A DNA stretch of 64,000 nucleotides from Haladaptatus salinisoli (GCF_020614375.1 NZ_CP085328.1:423260-487259); one strand, 5' to 3'; numbered from the stretch's first letter, positions 8,876-16,940 are shown. Notes: generated from the sequence alone by a model not told the origin. A program made the numbers and translations.

Positions 8876-8889
8876 CCATGGTACACCAC
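8876..8889 (+). promoter_or_regulatory. shared upstream element, copy 3 (CCATGGTACACCAC)
   Basis: On the plus strand, CCATGGTACACCAC ends 38 bases before the Bat-type start at 8928. Consensus of the three copies: CCATGRYACACCAY, always in gene orientation. Confidence 0.65.
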
Positions 8890-8901
8890 CCATGACGGTT
8901 A

Positions 8902-8918
8902 TTCGTCTACTAGACGAA
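8902..8918. promoter_or_regulatory. 17-bp perfect palindrome TTCGTCTA-C-TAGACGAA
   Basis: A perfect dyad ending nine bases before the ATG of the Bat-type gene. This is where a repressor would block a leaderless promoter, so it is a probable operator. Confidence 0.6.
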
Positions 8919-8927
8919 GGCTTCCGT

Positions 8928-9572
8928 ATGGCGACTGTGATGGAGTTTACGAGTCCGGCAGCGGAGTTTCCGCTTGGAAGTGTGTTCGAGAACTTGCCGA
9001 GTGTGACGGTCGAACTGGAGCGACTGATTCCACACGAGACGCTGATTATTCCGTATTTCTGGGTCCGCGGTGCAGAAGCGGATGACATCGAAGCGTCGTT
9101 CGAGTCACATTCCGGCGTGAGCAACATCCGACTAGTCGATAGCGTCGAAGACGAGTATCTCATGTGTGCCGAGTGGGAGTCAGAGTACTTCGGTATCCTG
9201 AGTGCGCTTGCCAAGGCCAACGTCGTCGTGCTCTCCGGAATCGGTACGAAAGATGAGTGGCGATTCGAGGTGCGCGCCGAGAGTCAAGAGGCAATCGCCG
9301 AGTTTCGAGATTACTGCCAGGAAAACGACATCCCAATAGCGATCACAGCCCTCCACGCCATGCTTCCGATTCAGGGAGAGGGCTACGAATTGACCGAGAC
9401 CCAACGCGAGGCACTCGTGTTAGCCTACGAACGGGGCTACTTCGACACCCCACGCGAGGCGTCGCTCGAAGAGATCGCTGACGAGCTCGGCATCACCCAG
9501 CAGTCACTGTCGTCACGCCTTCGACGTGGGCATCGACGGCTCATTGGAGCGACGCTCATCAGTTCGTCGTGA
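8928..9572 (+). CDS. Bat-type regulator (N-terminal sensor + HTH_10)
   Basis: A 214-residue protein starting MATVMEFTSPAAEFPLG. It has the same two-part build as its divergent neighbour: a sensor-like domain (ELERLIPHETLIIPYFWVRG, later WRFEVRAESQEAIAEFRDYC) and a C-terminal HTH_10 (LTETQREALVLAYERGYFDTPRE, then LADELGITQQSLSSRL-type helices). It is most similar to the protein at 25859-26509, with which it shares PYFWVRG, LVDSVEDEYL and EALVLAY. Two candidate operators lie upstream (8876-8889 and 8902-8918). Upstream in-frame starts would run through these sites and were rejected. Confidence 0.9.
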   Translation: MATVMEFTSPAAEFPLGSVFENLPSVTVELERLIPHETLIIPYFWVRGAEADDIEASFESHSGVSNIRLVDSVEDEYLMCAEWESEYFGILSALAKANVVVLSGIGTKDEWRFEVRAESQEAIAEFRDYCQENDIPIAITALHAMLPIQGEGYELTETQREALVLAYERGYFDTPREASLEEIADELGITQQSLSSRLRRGHRRLIGATLISSS

Positions 9573-9656
9573 TCGTTCGGATAGACACCCTGTCTTAAAC
9601 CCTCTGTATAATCAGCTCCCTTGTTGAACCGACTCAGACGGCTAGAATCCGTAGAA

Positions 9657-10007
9657 ATGGACACGAAGATATCTGGGGTTGGAGTCGAAGCGGTCGAGTA
9701 CGCTCAGGACTCTAGGACTGTTCGCACCCAGTTCGATCAAGAGAAGGCACCTGCGAGCATCGCTGTTATCGCAACGCTGGCGGATGTAATGGACACTAAT
9801 CCGGGTGAACTGGACCCGCTTTATTTCACTGTTGACCCCGACGCGTTAGATGCGCTCGTCCGGGTTCGCAACGGGACGAACGGAGATATCCACGTTGCAT
9901 TCACGCACGAGGGCCACGCGATAACCGTACACAGCTATGGTGTGGTCGTCATCACACCAGAACACGAACTCACAGCGCAAAAATACGAAAGGGGCGAGGG
10001 AAAATGA
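9657..10007 (+). CDS. HalOD1 output-domain protein
   Basis: A 116-residue acidic protein. The HalOD1 domain occupies about residues 35-110 and shows the family hallmarks NPGELDPLYFTVDPDALDAL followed by HVAFTHEGHAITVHSYG. HalOD1 is a haloarchaeal output domain predicted to act in signalling, usually as a stand-alone small protein. The start is ATG 9657 (MDTKISGVGVEA). Its stop overlaps the next ATG by four bases (ATGA), so the two are translationally coupled. Confidence 0.85.
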   Translation: MDTKISGVGVEAVEYAQDSRTVRTQFDQEKAPASIAVIATLADVMDTNPGELDPLYFTVDPDALDALVRVRNGTNGDIHVAFTHEGHAITVHSYGVVVITPEHELTAQKYERGEGK

Positions 10008-10189
10008 CGTCTGAGGAGACACCACTCACGTCGAAGGAGGGATTGAACGCGGAGCTGAAAGCACTCCTTCGCAGGGCCTACGAAAGTGGAATTGATGTGG
10101 AAGGTGGATTCGAATGCCGAAACGGGGTCGAACATCCTGACTGGGACGTGATCGTCACAGAAGTCGAAAAGAACGAGCAATCAGAGTGA
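10004..10189 (+). CDS. small acidic protein coupled to HalOD1 gene
   Basis: A 61-residue hydrophilic protein, MTSEETPLTSKEGLNAELKA..., with a helical N-terminal half and a short strand-like C-terminus (WDVIVTEVEKNEQ). No family recognised. The ATGA overlap with the HalOD1 gene argues that it is real and works with it. Confidence 0.65.
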   Translation: MTSEETPLTSKEGLNAELKALLRRAYESGIDVEGGFECRNGVEHPDWDVIVTEVEKNEQSE

Positions 10190-10370
10190 CCGACTACAAG
10201 GGTGGCTGGATTGGTAGCAGTTGACATCCCTCACTCACGGATAACCCTTCCGAGGGTCGTGGTACCGTGACCCTGTATCGTCAACTGGAGCAAATGCATG
10301 CCATAAGCTGTTGATGCTGAACTCTGTGCGTAGTACGAACGTTGATTGGCCTTGCCATCCTACTAGGCGC

Positions 10371-10799
10371 ATGGCCGAGTTTCCAGACGAGCGACAGCTC
10401 GTACTACGAGCGCGATCCCGCTTGGAACAATGGACGAATAGTGCCCGGACGACGGCATACGCTGAACTGTTCGACGGTGACGAGCCGATCCTCACCGCGG
10501 ACGAACTCCGGCTCCTCGATGCCCTCGATTCTGAACTGGAACGACAGGGCGGCGATGGTGTCTGGGGGACCGACCAATACGGGATCCATACGGCGGGGAC
10601 TTCAAGTTCGGATACTTCACTCGGAGTGGTCTGCGTCTATCACCCACAGATCACCACAGACTCCGTCCTTCGTGGAGCAGACGAACTCGACGACGAGACC
10701 GAAGAACGGCTCAACGCCGCACTCTGGCAATACAGCGAACGTGTCGCAACGCTCATCGAAGCAAAACTCGACGAGTTCGTCCGCCGGACGCAGGGCTAG
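10371..10799 (+). CDS. conserved haloarchaeal hypothetical protein
   Basis: A 142-residue soluble acidic protein starting MAEFPDERQLVLRARSRLEQW. A predicted helical N-terminal half (ADELRLLDALDSELERQG) is followed by a strand-rich middle (WGTDQYGIHTAG, VVCVYHPQITTDSV) and a C-terminal helix (DDETEERLNAALWQYSERVATLIEAKLDEF). Not assigned to a functional family with confidence. A frame-shifted partial copy sits at 5866-6083. The ATG at 10371 was preferred over upstream in-frame starts because the homology begins there. Confidence 0.75.
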   Translation: MAEFPDERQLVLRARSRLEQWTNSARTTAYAELFDGDEPILTADELRLLDALDSELERQGGDGVWGTDQYGIHTAGTSSSDTSLGVVCVYHPQITTDSVLRGADELDDETEERLNAALWQYSERVATLIEAKLDEFVRRTQG

Positions 10800-10947
10800 C
10801 CGCGCATTCTCGTGGTTCGTCAACCGTGGATTGGACCGGGTGATCGGCGACTTCGTCGCCGAACTCACGTGTCGAGGTCTGTCTATTGCATTCAGGACAC
10901 CCGTCACCGGCCATAGGACTATCCGACTAGAGCACCAAAAGTACGAG

Positions 10948-11079
10948 ATGGCAGACAACAAATCGGGGCGAGACAAGCAAGCGGACGACGCCGAGAGATG
11001 CCAGCGAGAGCGCAGCATCGCCGAGGAACTGGAGCGTGGAGACGAAACAGAGCCACCGGTCGCAGCGTTGTCTCACTGA
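10948..11079 (+). pseudogene. truncated DUF5789-like gene
   Basis: 43 codons, starting MADNKSGRDKQADDAERCQRE, almost the same as the start of the DUF5789 protein at 1323 (MADDKRARDKQADDEERHQSE). It stops at EPPVAALSH, where the full protein continues for about 65 more residues. The conserved second half (TTDELVAAYG) is missing, so this is either a truncation or a short paralogue. Confidence 0.6.
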
Positions 11080-11144
11080 ATACGTCCATGAGTTCATCAT
11101 ACCAGCCGCACCCCAGGGGGGCGGATATCCGACTGACCGATGGT

Positions 11145-11450
11145 TTACTCGTGGTGCTGCTCACCGAATGTGTCGACCGGACTCACCTCTACGCCGCTTG
11201 TACTGTGAACGACAACCTCGTAGCCGGCATACGCAAATCTCACTCGACCGTCTGATCGCGTGTCTCCGTCATAGGTTGGTGTGAAGAGGCGATCCAACGT
11301 ATCAGGATCGATGACCTCGTAGAGCGGCGGAAGTTCACGATACGAGATATCGGCTGCATCGGCGACCGCCGCGACAATCTGCTGAGTTACTGACTGCTAT
11401 GATGCGGCGTGGCGACGAGTGCTCGCAGGTGTGGTGGTGGACGAAGTCAT
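11145..11450 (-). pseudogene. HalOD1 gene with in-frame amber stop
   Basis: 102 codons from ATG 11450, with TAG at codon 18 (11397-11399). Beyond it is a complete HalOD1 domain: LPPLYEVIDPDTLDRLF, then RFAYAGYEVVVHS. A GTG three codons after the stop could allow internal initiation, giving a slightly shortened but whole HalOD1 domain. Otherwise it is a recent nonsense pseudogene. It is too short after the stop to stand out as a long frame. Confidence 0.75.
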
Positions 11451-11650
11451 GGCGAGTACACCAGTATCTTAACTAGTACTTTGCCGCTTTTAACTCATAT
11501 GTGAGGAAATGGGCGACAGCATAGCTCTCAGTAATTGGTATTTATACTGAATAATAATAAATTGCTGACTTCTATAATGAAATAATCGACCAGAGGAACT
11601 ATTATCGGTAGCACAGTAGCTGAGAGCGACTGTAGGAGAAGACGATTCAT

Positions 11651-11959
11651 ATGGAATCAGGGGACTTCACACGCGACGATAGCGAATCACACCCCGCGTG
11701 GCACACTGAACCACCACCGTCGACGACAATCGTAGAAAGGATTGCTGCTCGGGCGGAGGTCTCCAGCGACGATCTCGAGCCACTCTATGCGGCAATCGAT
11801 CCCGATGCACTCGATGCACTGTTTGCACCGCGCCCTAATGGGAGTGACCGAACCGGTGGCCAGGTCACGTTCACGTATGCTGGCTATGCTGTGACAGTCA
11901 CCAGCGATCGCTCTGGCGTCAGCATCGAGATTGATCCGCTCGACGAACACCGAGAGTAG
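11651..11959 (+). CDS. HalOD1 output-domain protein
   Basis: A 102-residue protein with a disordered N-terminus (MESGDFTRDDSESHPAW) and a HalOD1 domain from about residue 28: SSDDLEPLYAAIDPDALDALF and QVTFTYAGYAVTVTS. It is the best preserved of four HalOD1 genes here. It ends with TAG, which shows TAG is an ordinary stop in this genome. Convergent with trmB, with 18 bases between the stops. Confidence 0.87.
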   Translation: MESGDFTRDDSESHPAWHTEPPPSTTIVERIAARAEVSSDDLEPLYAAIDPDALDALFAPRPNGSDRTGGQVTFTYAGYAVTVTSDRSGVSIEIDPLDEHRE

Positions 11960-11977
11960 GTGGCAGTTTTACACACG

Positions 11978-12811
11978 TTACTCGTCGGCCATCGCGGGAT
12001 CGTCAGCTGGTTGCAGTCCGGACGCCATCAAGCGCCGGGCAATCACCACGATCCCATTGTCGAAGCCTCGACCAAACACTGCTTTCTCAGTGTCGATTTC
12101 GCCAGTGGCCGTCTCGTGTACCGAACTGACCAGAATTGTATTCTGATCAATCAGCAGCAGTCGACTAATTGTTGTCTCGTCAGCGTGAGCGCTTGGTGAC
12201 CCGTTCAGCCACTCCAATCCTGAGACGAAGACCTCGGCCTCAGGCAGTGCCGCTGCAATGTGCTCGCGTAACTGGTTAGTCGCGGTGCCAATGAGGACGC
12301 TGAGGCCTGTCTCCTGCGCTTCGTGGAGTTGCTCGAGTAACTCCTCTGTGACGGCCTCCTCCCGCCCGACGATGAGCACGATCTCCTGGCCGGCGGCATC
12401 AATAAGTTGCTGTGTCCGATTGCGTATCGGCGTGACGCCCGAGAGCGCCCACACTTCGTGGGTGATCTCCTCATCACTGTCCGGCACTGTTGGATCAATG
12501 TTCTCCAGTGCCTCAACAAGCGTGTCCGTTCGCGATTCGTATTCTTGGCGCAGTGTCTTGGCGGCCTCCTCGATCGGCACGGCGCGGAATTGCTGGGGGT
12601 TCGAGTGCTGGATTTCGACGAGTCCTTTGGATTCTAGCACTCGAATCGCATCATAGACGCGTGTTCGGGGCACCTCGGAGGTCTCGCTGATTTCCTTGGC
12701 TGTCCCTTTCGGGAGGCGTGCTAACGCCACGAAACACCCTGCTTCGTATTCTTTTAACCCGAGTTGTTGGAGCAATTCGATCGATTGTTGTTGATTAGAT
12801 AAGTCCTTCAT
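11978..12811 (-). CDS. TrmB-family transcriptional regulator
   Basis: A 277-residue DNA-binding regulator. The N-terminal TrmB winged helix covers about residues 8-75 (LLQQLGLKEYEAGCFVALARL, GTAKEISETSEVPRTRVYDAI, RVLESKGLVEI). A helical linker (TLRQEYESRTDTLVEAL) and a C-terminal TrmB_C-like domain (GREEAVTEELLEQLHEAQ) follow. TrmB proteins sense sugars or related metabolites and repress or activate transport and central carbon genes. The start is ATG 12811; a TTG nine bases upstream is possible. The start codon abuts a 13-base motif that recurs inside the ncRNA candidate at 13217-13290. Confidence 0.9.
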   Translation of the reverse strand: MKDLSNQQQSIELLQQLGLKEYEAGCFVALARLPKGTAKEISETSEVPRTRVYDAIRVLESKGLVEIQHSNPQQFRAVPIEEAAKTLRQEYESRTDTLVEALENIDPTVPDSDEEITHEVWALSGVTPIRNRTQQLIDAAGQEIVLIVGREEAVTEELLEQLHEAQETGLSVLIGTATNQLREHIAAALPEAEVFVSGLEWLNGSPSAHADETTISRLLLIDQNTILVSSVHETATGEIDTEKAVFGRGFDNGIVVIARRLMASGLQPADDPAMADE

Positions 12812-12823
12812 GGGTCCCAACCA
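12811..12823. promoter_or_regulatory. TGGGTCCCAACCA motif at trmB start
   Basis: A 13-base sequence touching the trmB start codon. The identical 13 bases occur at 13234-13246. It includes the small dyad TGGGTCCCA, so it could be an operator, or the antisense pairing site of the ncRNA candidate. Confidence 0.5.
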
Positions 12824-13216
12824 TTGGTCTGATAGTATCGGAGTCGTCCATACCGTTCTGTCGTCGCCCGTACGTCAGTTGTTGTCTCACCCACCGAGCG
12901 TGGTCGACAGACCAATTCACCATCGATTTCTCTTGTTTCTCAAGACGTATCAAAGACACTCATCCCTCCGCCGTCATTTTGCTGATTCGCCAGTTAACGC
13001 GAGATTTACTCAGATAATCACAGAAGATTGATCCTGAAAACGCAATTTAGTGCGATATTTTTGCTGATTTCACAGCAAGTGGATGGCTTCCTGATTAGTA
13101 TGCTTTCAACGGAATCAGTCGGTGGCAATGTGTATTCCTCCGGCCATACATCAGATAAATATCTAGTAACCCAGATAATCACAGTAGGGTTATACAGGAC
13201 TAGCGCAAAGGACAAC
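12824..13216. other. intergenic, AT-rich, with a direct repeat
   Basis: No gene supported. CAGATAATCACAG occurs at 13012-13024 and again at 13172-13184, 160 bases apart. The second copy lies just before the TATA-like box of the ncRNA candidate. Confidence 0.5.
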
Positions 13217-13290
13217 GTGGTACGGAGTTCGACTGGGTCCCAACCAATCACCACTCCGTACCACAACTGCCACAAAGGTGGCAGTTTTTG
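13217..13290 (+). ncRNA. candidate small RNA with two hairpins
   Basis: A perfect 12-bp stem (GTGGTACGGAGT at 13217-13228 with ACTCCGTACCAC at 13253-13264) closes a 24-base loop that contains TGGGTCCCAACCA. A second hairpin (9-bp stem) followed by a T run ends the unit. A TATA-like TTATAC at 13190-13195 is correctly spaced for initiation at the first stem. No open frame fits. The loop is complementary to the start region of trmB mRNA (motif at 12811-12823). This is structure-based evidence only; expression is unknown. Confidence 0.5.
13265..13289 (+). terminator. hairpin plus T-run terminator
   Basis: AACTGCCAC, a four-base loop, GTGGCAGTT, then further T: a strong intrinsic-type terminator for the ncRNA candidate. 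Confidence 0.6.
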
Positions 13291-13300
13291 AGGACAAGCA

Positions 13301-13540
13301 TTAGTCGGGCGGATCACCAGCTGCCTGTGTATCGTACGTCTCTATGAGTGCTTCGAGCAACGGTTCGATCTGGTCGACTAGTGGGCCTTTTCTCACATTG
13401 CCTGTCTCTTGATTTCAGGTGATGAGACCATGATCTTCTAATCGCGGCAAGTGCACATGGTATTTCAAAAATTGGAAGAGAAAACCATGAAGTGGTTCTC
13501 CTGGTAGCGTGACGGGCGCACTACCTCCCGACAACAGTAA
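13301..13540 (-). pseudogene. DUF7344 remnant
   Basis: The minus-strand frame gives KYHVHLPRLEDHGLIT, an in-frame stop where Trp/Tyr is usual, then NQETGNVRKGPLVDQIEPLLEALIE and TAA. HVHLPRLEDHGLI is the DUF7344 recognition-helix signature. The N-terminal half is unrecognisable. Confidence 0.65.
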
Positions 13541-13632
13541 CACGATCTTCTATGCCGATTTCTAACACGCTTGCACGCTCATGTAGATTATGCTTGGCTA
13601 TTGTTGCGACGGATTTAGTAGTAGTGCCGAGG

Positions 13633-13651
13633 GTAGTATTAGTATACTAAC
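13633..13651. promoter_or_regulatory. variant of the GTTAGTAT-N3-ATACTAAC palindrome
   Basis: Contains TTAGTATACTAA plus a full right arm ATACTAAC. The left arm is compressed by overlap, so this is a degenerate member. It lies about 180 bases upstream of the Bat-like gene at 13830. Confidence 0.4.
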
Positions 13652-13829
13652 GCTGAGCATGGTTTCTAGGAAAACGAGGGAATGCCGGGTGACTCACCAT
13701 TTGTGAAGGTGTATCGCCATTTCAAAGAGGGCTTGTGACTCTCATGTCCTGAAACGTATCACCAGGACTCTGAAACCGAAGGAATGTGGCCAGTCGATTT
13801 TTCTAACTGGCACCGTCAATACTTAGCAG

Positions 13830-14300
13830 ATGCGTCTGGTGTATCGACTCACGTTTCCCGCCGAGCACATCAATCTCGTTAGTCCATATCTTCGTGAGTC
13901 GAGTTCCTTTCTCGAATTCGCCACTCTTGGCGACCCTGATGAGAACCTCTTTCCTCACTTCTGGGCATATGGCCCTGAGCGCGAACTGCTCGCAAGTCGC
14001 CTCGCTAACGACCGAGCAGTGACTGACCTCTCCCAACGCGCTCGATGTTCTGACCGAGTGTCCTACCGCGTTGAATGGGATCTGAGCGCCGATACAGTCA
14101 CGCCGCTTGCCAGGCTTGCGACTACACTCCACGAGCAGGAGGCAACTGTGCTGTTCGGGCGTGTTACACCCTCTGAGTGGCTGTGTCTCCTTCAATTTCC
14201 ATCCCGAGACGCAGTGATTCACTTCTATATTGAGTCTGGGGTTTCACAGGTCAGTCTTGATCACCACACTACTCTCGAATTGAAGAGTCACCATCCCTAA
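13830..14300 (+). CDS. Bat-type sensor domain without HTH
   Basis: A 156-residue protein matching only the N-terminal domain of Bat-type regulators: LTFPAEHINLVSPYL, ENLFPHFWAYGPE, VSYRVEWDLSAD, EWLCLLQFPSRDAVIHFY. It stops at LKSHHP, just where the linker to HTH_10 would begin. No HTH_10 follows in any frame. This is either a C-terminally truncated pseudogene or a stand-alone partner that could bind the same ligand or heterodimerise. Start ATG 13830. Confidence 0.65.
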   Translation: MRLVYRLTFPAEHINLVSPYLRESSSFLEFATLGDPDENLFPHFWAYGPERELLASRLANDRAVTDLSQRARCSDRVSYRVEWDLSADTVTPLARLATTLHEQEATVLFGRVTPSEWLCLLQFPSRDAVIHFYIESGVSQVSLDHHTTLELKSHHP

Positions 14301-14398
14301 TTATCTGAAAGAATCTCCTCACTGACTTGGCTGATACAACACTGACGCCAACCGAGATCCACTTTGCACTCACTGATGAATAGCGTGAGGATCGAGTT

Positions 14399-14755
14399 TT
14401 ACTCGTCGTCGTCACTCAGTGAGCGTTCGCTGCCTGTCTCGACCTCGGTGCGGCGGAGACTGATCTTTCCGTTGCTGTCGATTCTGACGTGATACGCGTC
14501 ATAATTGAACACAACATGGCCGGTGGTATCACGCGGTGTGCCATCCATCTGTGGCCCAAACAGTGCATCGAGTGCCTCGGGATCAACGAACTCCGCGAGA
14601 AGCGCCAGCTCAGCGGGGTCGGCGTCATTGAGTGTTGCGATAGCCGTGATGAGTTCTTCGCTGGCGCTGTCGGTTGAGGGATCAAACTCTGTCCGGTGGG
14701 TGTCATGGTCCGACTGGTCGTGATTCTCGTCGTTGGAGGGCGTGTGATTCGTCAT
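14399..14755 (-). CDS. HalOD1 output-domain protein
   Basis: A 118-residue protein starting MTNHTPSNDENHDQSDHD, with a strongly acidic, His-rich disordered tail of about 40 residues. The HalOD1 domain follows (ADPAELALLAEFVDPEALDALF, then VVFNYDAYHVRIDSNG), and the C-terminus is acidic. Start ATG 14755. Convergent with the Bat sensor-only gene. Confidence 0.83.
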   Translation of the reverse strand: MTNHTPSNDENHDQSDHDTHRTEFDPSTDSASEELITAIATLNDADPAELALLAEFVDPEALDALFGPQMDGTPRDTTGHVVFNYDAYHVRIDSNGKISLRRTEVETGSERSLSDDDE

Positions 14756-15104
14756 GGTGTCAAAGAGACGTGAACATTCTGTGATGCGCCCCCCACGTGA
14801 TGTGAAACAGCCAGACCGGATCTGAAAGGTTCGCTTCCGCCACAAATGGAAATAGACACACACTGCATCTTTGCTTCTTCGTCCTGGAAAGTTTCATGCC
14901 AGCCACATAAAGCTCTGGTTAAGAACCGATTCTGAAATTTATGAAATTCGACCGAAGTGGTATCGATCCGACTCACGCCAGACAGTGAACGCGAGAACTC
15001 GCATAGAACCTCTGGAGTCAGAAGATGAATAGCTGCTGGCACCTTGCCTGGTTTCCAGCAGTCGATCGTTCCAATCACCGTTAATATCGACAAAATATAC
15101 GACA
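14756..15104. other. intergenic, no gene seen
   Basis: About 350 bases between two minus-strand genes. The open minus-strand frame here has no family features or haloarchaeal acidic composition. Confidence 0.5.
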
Positions 15105-15419
15105 TTAGTCAGTGGCACCACCATCAGGAAGCACATCGTGATTCTCACTCAGAACGGTAAGCAATGGCTCGATCTCGTTGAACCGAGTCCCCTTCGTCAC
15201 ACGGTGTGTTTCTCGATCCCAGTCGATGAACCCGTGATCCGCCAACGTCGGGAGATGGACGTGCTGCATTGCGATCGCTTGATCTTCGTCTCCTCCGTCC
15301 GTCGCTAACCCTCGGGATGGAGCGAGACGATCAGGCTGGTGAGCCCGTTGTGTTAAAGCGACAAGGAGCCGTCGTCTGTAGCGATTCGAGAGGACTGCAA
15401 GCTGCTCATCGAGCGTCAT
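15105..15419 (-). CDS. DUF7344 winged-helix regulator
   Basis: A 104-residue protein starting MTLDEQLAVLSNRYRRRLLVAL. The wHTH core is followed by the signature AMQHVHLPTLADHGFIDWDRE and a short acidic tail ending in a putative C-terminal helix (IEPLLTVLSENHD). A stand-alone DUF7344 member without an adjacent Bat-type gene. Start ATG 15419; the upstream in-frame Met would add 13 residues not found in relatives. Confidence 0.83.
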   Translation of the reverse strand: MTLDEQLAVLSNRYRRRLLVALTQRAHQPDRLAPSRGLATDGGDEDQAIAMQHVHLPTLADHGFIDWDRETHRVTKGTRFNEIEPLLTVLSENHDVLPDGGATD

Positions 15420-15575
15420 AGGTACTTCAATCCCAACGCACTGAACAAGGTTAAGCAACCTTCATTTTCTGGATTCGCCGGTGTTTGAGGAAGTGAGTGA
15501 ATCACTTAATCGAGGGGTGGTGAAGTTCACTCAGTTTCTCACAGACTATTTACGCCCATCTCCCTATTCTTGCGT

Positions 15576-16070
15576 ATGGGTCGAGGACTTGACAACGTTG
15601 ATCAAGGCATCCTGTATCATCTCCAGCGAGACGCACGGAATACAACCACGGAAGAGATTGCCGAAACAGTCGGTGTCTCCGCGAGCACAGTCCGGAACCG
15701 GATTGCGCAACTTGAAGAAGACGGCATTATCAAGGGCTATCATCCCGAGATCGACTATGAAGCCGCCAACCTTCCGCTCCGCGTACTGTTCGTGTGTACC
15801 GCGCCAGCAACCGAACAAGCCGAATTTGTCCAGAAGATGCTTGCTGTGCAGGGCGTGGTCGATGTGCGCGAGATGCTTGTCGGCAAACGGAATATCTACG
15901 TGGAAGCGATTGGGACGAGTAGCCAAGATATCACCCGCATCACGGACACGCTGCACGACTCAGGCGTTACGATTGAGAGTTCCGAGATCATGCGTCAGCG
16001 GCGCGTTCAACCGTTCAATCACTTCTTTTTCATGGGTGCGCTTGACGACGACGTCGAGGGTGACGATTAA
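15576..16070 (+). CDS. Lrp/AsnC-family transcriptional regulator
   Basis: A 164-residue protein. The AsnC-type HTH spans about residues 3-50 (LDNVDQGILYHLQRDARNTTTEEIAE, VSASTVRNRIAQLEEDGIIKGYHPEIDYE), followed by a RAM-like domain (VLFVCTAP ... VDVREMLVGKRNIYVEAIGTSSQDITRITDTL). Such proteins bind amino acids or related ligands as dimers or octamers. The start at MGRGLD was preferred over the Met two codons upstream because the HTH begins immediately. Confidence 0.9.
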   Translation: MGRGLDNVDQGILYHLQRDARNTTTEEIAETVGVSASTVRNRIAQLEEDGIIKGYHPEIDYEAANLPLRVLFVCTAPATEQAEFVQKMLAVQGVVDVREMLVGKRNIYVEAIGTSSQDITRITDTLHDSGVTIESSEIMRQRRVQPFNHFFFMGALDDDVEGDD

Positions 16071-16237
16071 CCACCACTCGATTCCATTGTGGAAACCACA
16101 GTTTTAACTGCATGAATTAGGCATCTCACACCGTGCCCCTCAACTATACACAATTCTACCACGTTTAGCTGCGCTTTCCACAATATCTAGGAATACTTAT
16201 AATCAATTGTTACTGGTTCGGGGATCAAAGCATAGCT

Positions 16238-16612
16238 ATGGAAGACCAGTTCGAGAAGATACCACTTCAAGATACCACCGCCGAGCAGACGAATCGCCTT
16301 TTCAATCTTCTTGCGGATCGACGGCGACGATATATATTGCAACGCCTCCAAACGGCGAACCAACCGATCTCCCTCGAGGAGTTAGTGGCCGACATCAGTG
16401 CCTGGGAAGAGACACCACCCCCTGAGACCCCTCTGACGGACAGAGTGGACGAAGTCACCGTCTCACTCCAGCACTGCCATCTCCCGAAGCTTGCCGATGC
16501 AGGACTCATCGAATACGATCGGACTGCTGAAAACGTGGCGCATACTGATCATCCGCAGGTTAATGCACTGGTTGATCGTTTCCCCGAACTCTTTCCGGGT
16601 GAGGATGAATGA
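16238..16612 (+). CDS. DUF7344 winged-helix regulator
   Basis: A 124-residue protein. The core NRLFNLLADRRRRYILQRL is followed by LEELVADISAWEE and the signature SLQHCHLPKLADAGLIEYDRT. This is a canonical, complete member. It has its own promoter region, AT-rich with a TATA-like run near 16195-16205. No Bat-type partner is adjacent. Confidence 0.86.
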   Translation: MEDQFEKIPLQDTTAEQTNRLFNLLADRRRRYILQRLQTANQPISLEELVADISAWEETPPPETPLTDRVDEVTVSLQHCHLPKLADAGLIEYDRTAENVAHTDHPQVNALVDRFPELFPGEDE

Positions 16613-16772
16613 ACGAAGTTGATTGAAAGTCATGTAGTGATATGAGGAGCAATGATTTCCGCAGAGAGGTGGGCTTTTGGAGTACCTCTCCTGTTAAGTT
16701 GGCTGTATTCGAACTGTCTGCGACCGATTGTTACCGTAGATTTTTGTAGTATTATACCGTCTGGACGCCTGT

Positions 16773-16940
16773 ATGGCCGATTTAATTGTCAAAGCCGCAG
16801 TGAAAGAGCAGATCGAAGACAAAAACGTTGCGAGTGACTTCTATGATGCACTCGACGACGAAGTCGCGACCGTTCTCGACAATGCCGCCCGGCGAGCCGA
16901 GGAAAACGACCGCAAAACCGTCCAACCACGCGATCTATAG
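16773..16940 (+). CDS. DUF1931 small histone-fold protein
   Basis: Only 55 residues: MADLIVKAAVKEQIEDKNVASDF, later LDNAARRAEENDRKTVQPRDL. It matches the compact DUF1931 proteins of haloarchaea, whose helix-strap-helix resembles a single histone fold (R-x-x-A-N-D-R-K-T-V-x-P-x-D-L is the classic histone C-terminal strap). Likely a DNA-binding or transcription-factor-like subunit. It is preceded by an AT-rich TATA-like region near 16740-16755, giving a leaderless start. Confidence 0.88.
   Translation: MADLIVKAAVKEQIEDKNVASDFYDALDDEVATVLDNAARRAEENDRKTVQPRDL

Noticed and set aside
13012..13184. CAGATAATCACAG direct repeats as target-site duplications of a small transposon
   Set aside because: The 160 bases between them have no terminal inverted repeats or transposase sequence. 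They may simply be promoter elements.
13028..13291. 87-codon plus-strand frame
   Set aside because: Basic, low-acid composition unlike haloarchaeal proteins. It runs through both hairpins and the terminator of the ncRNA candidate.
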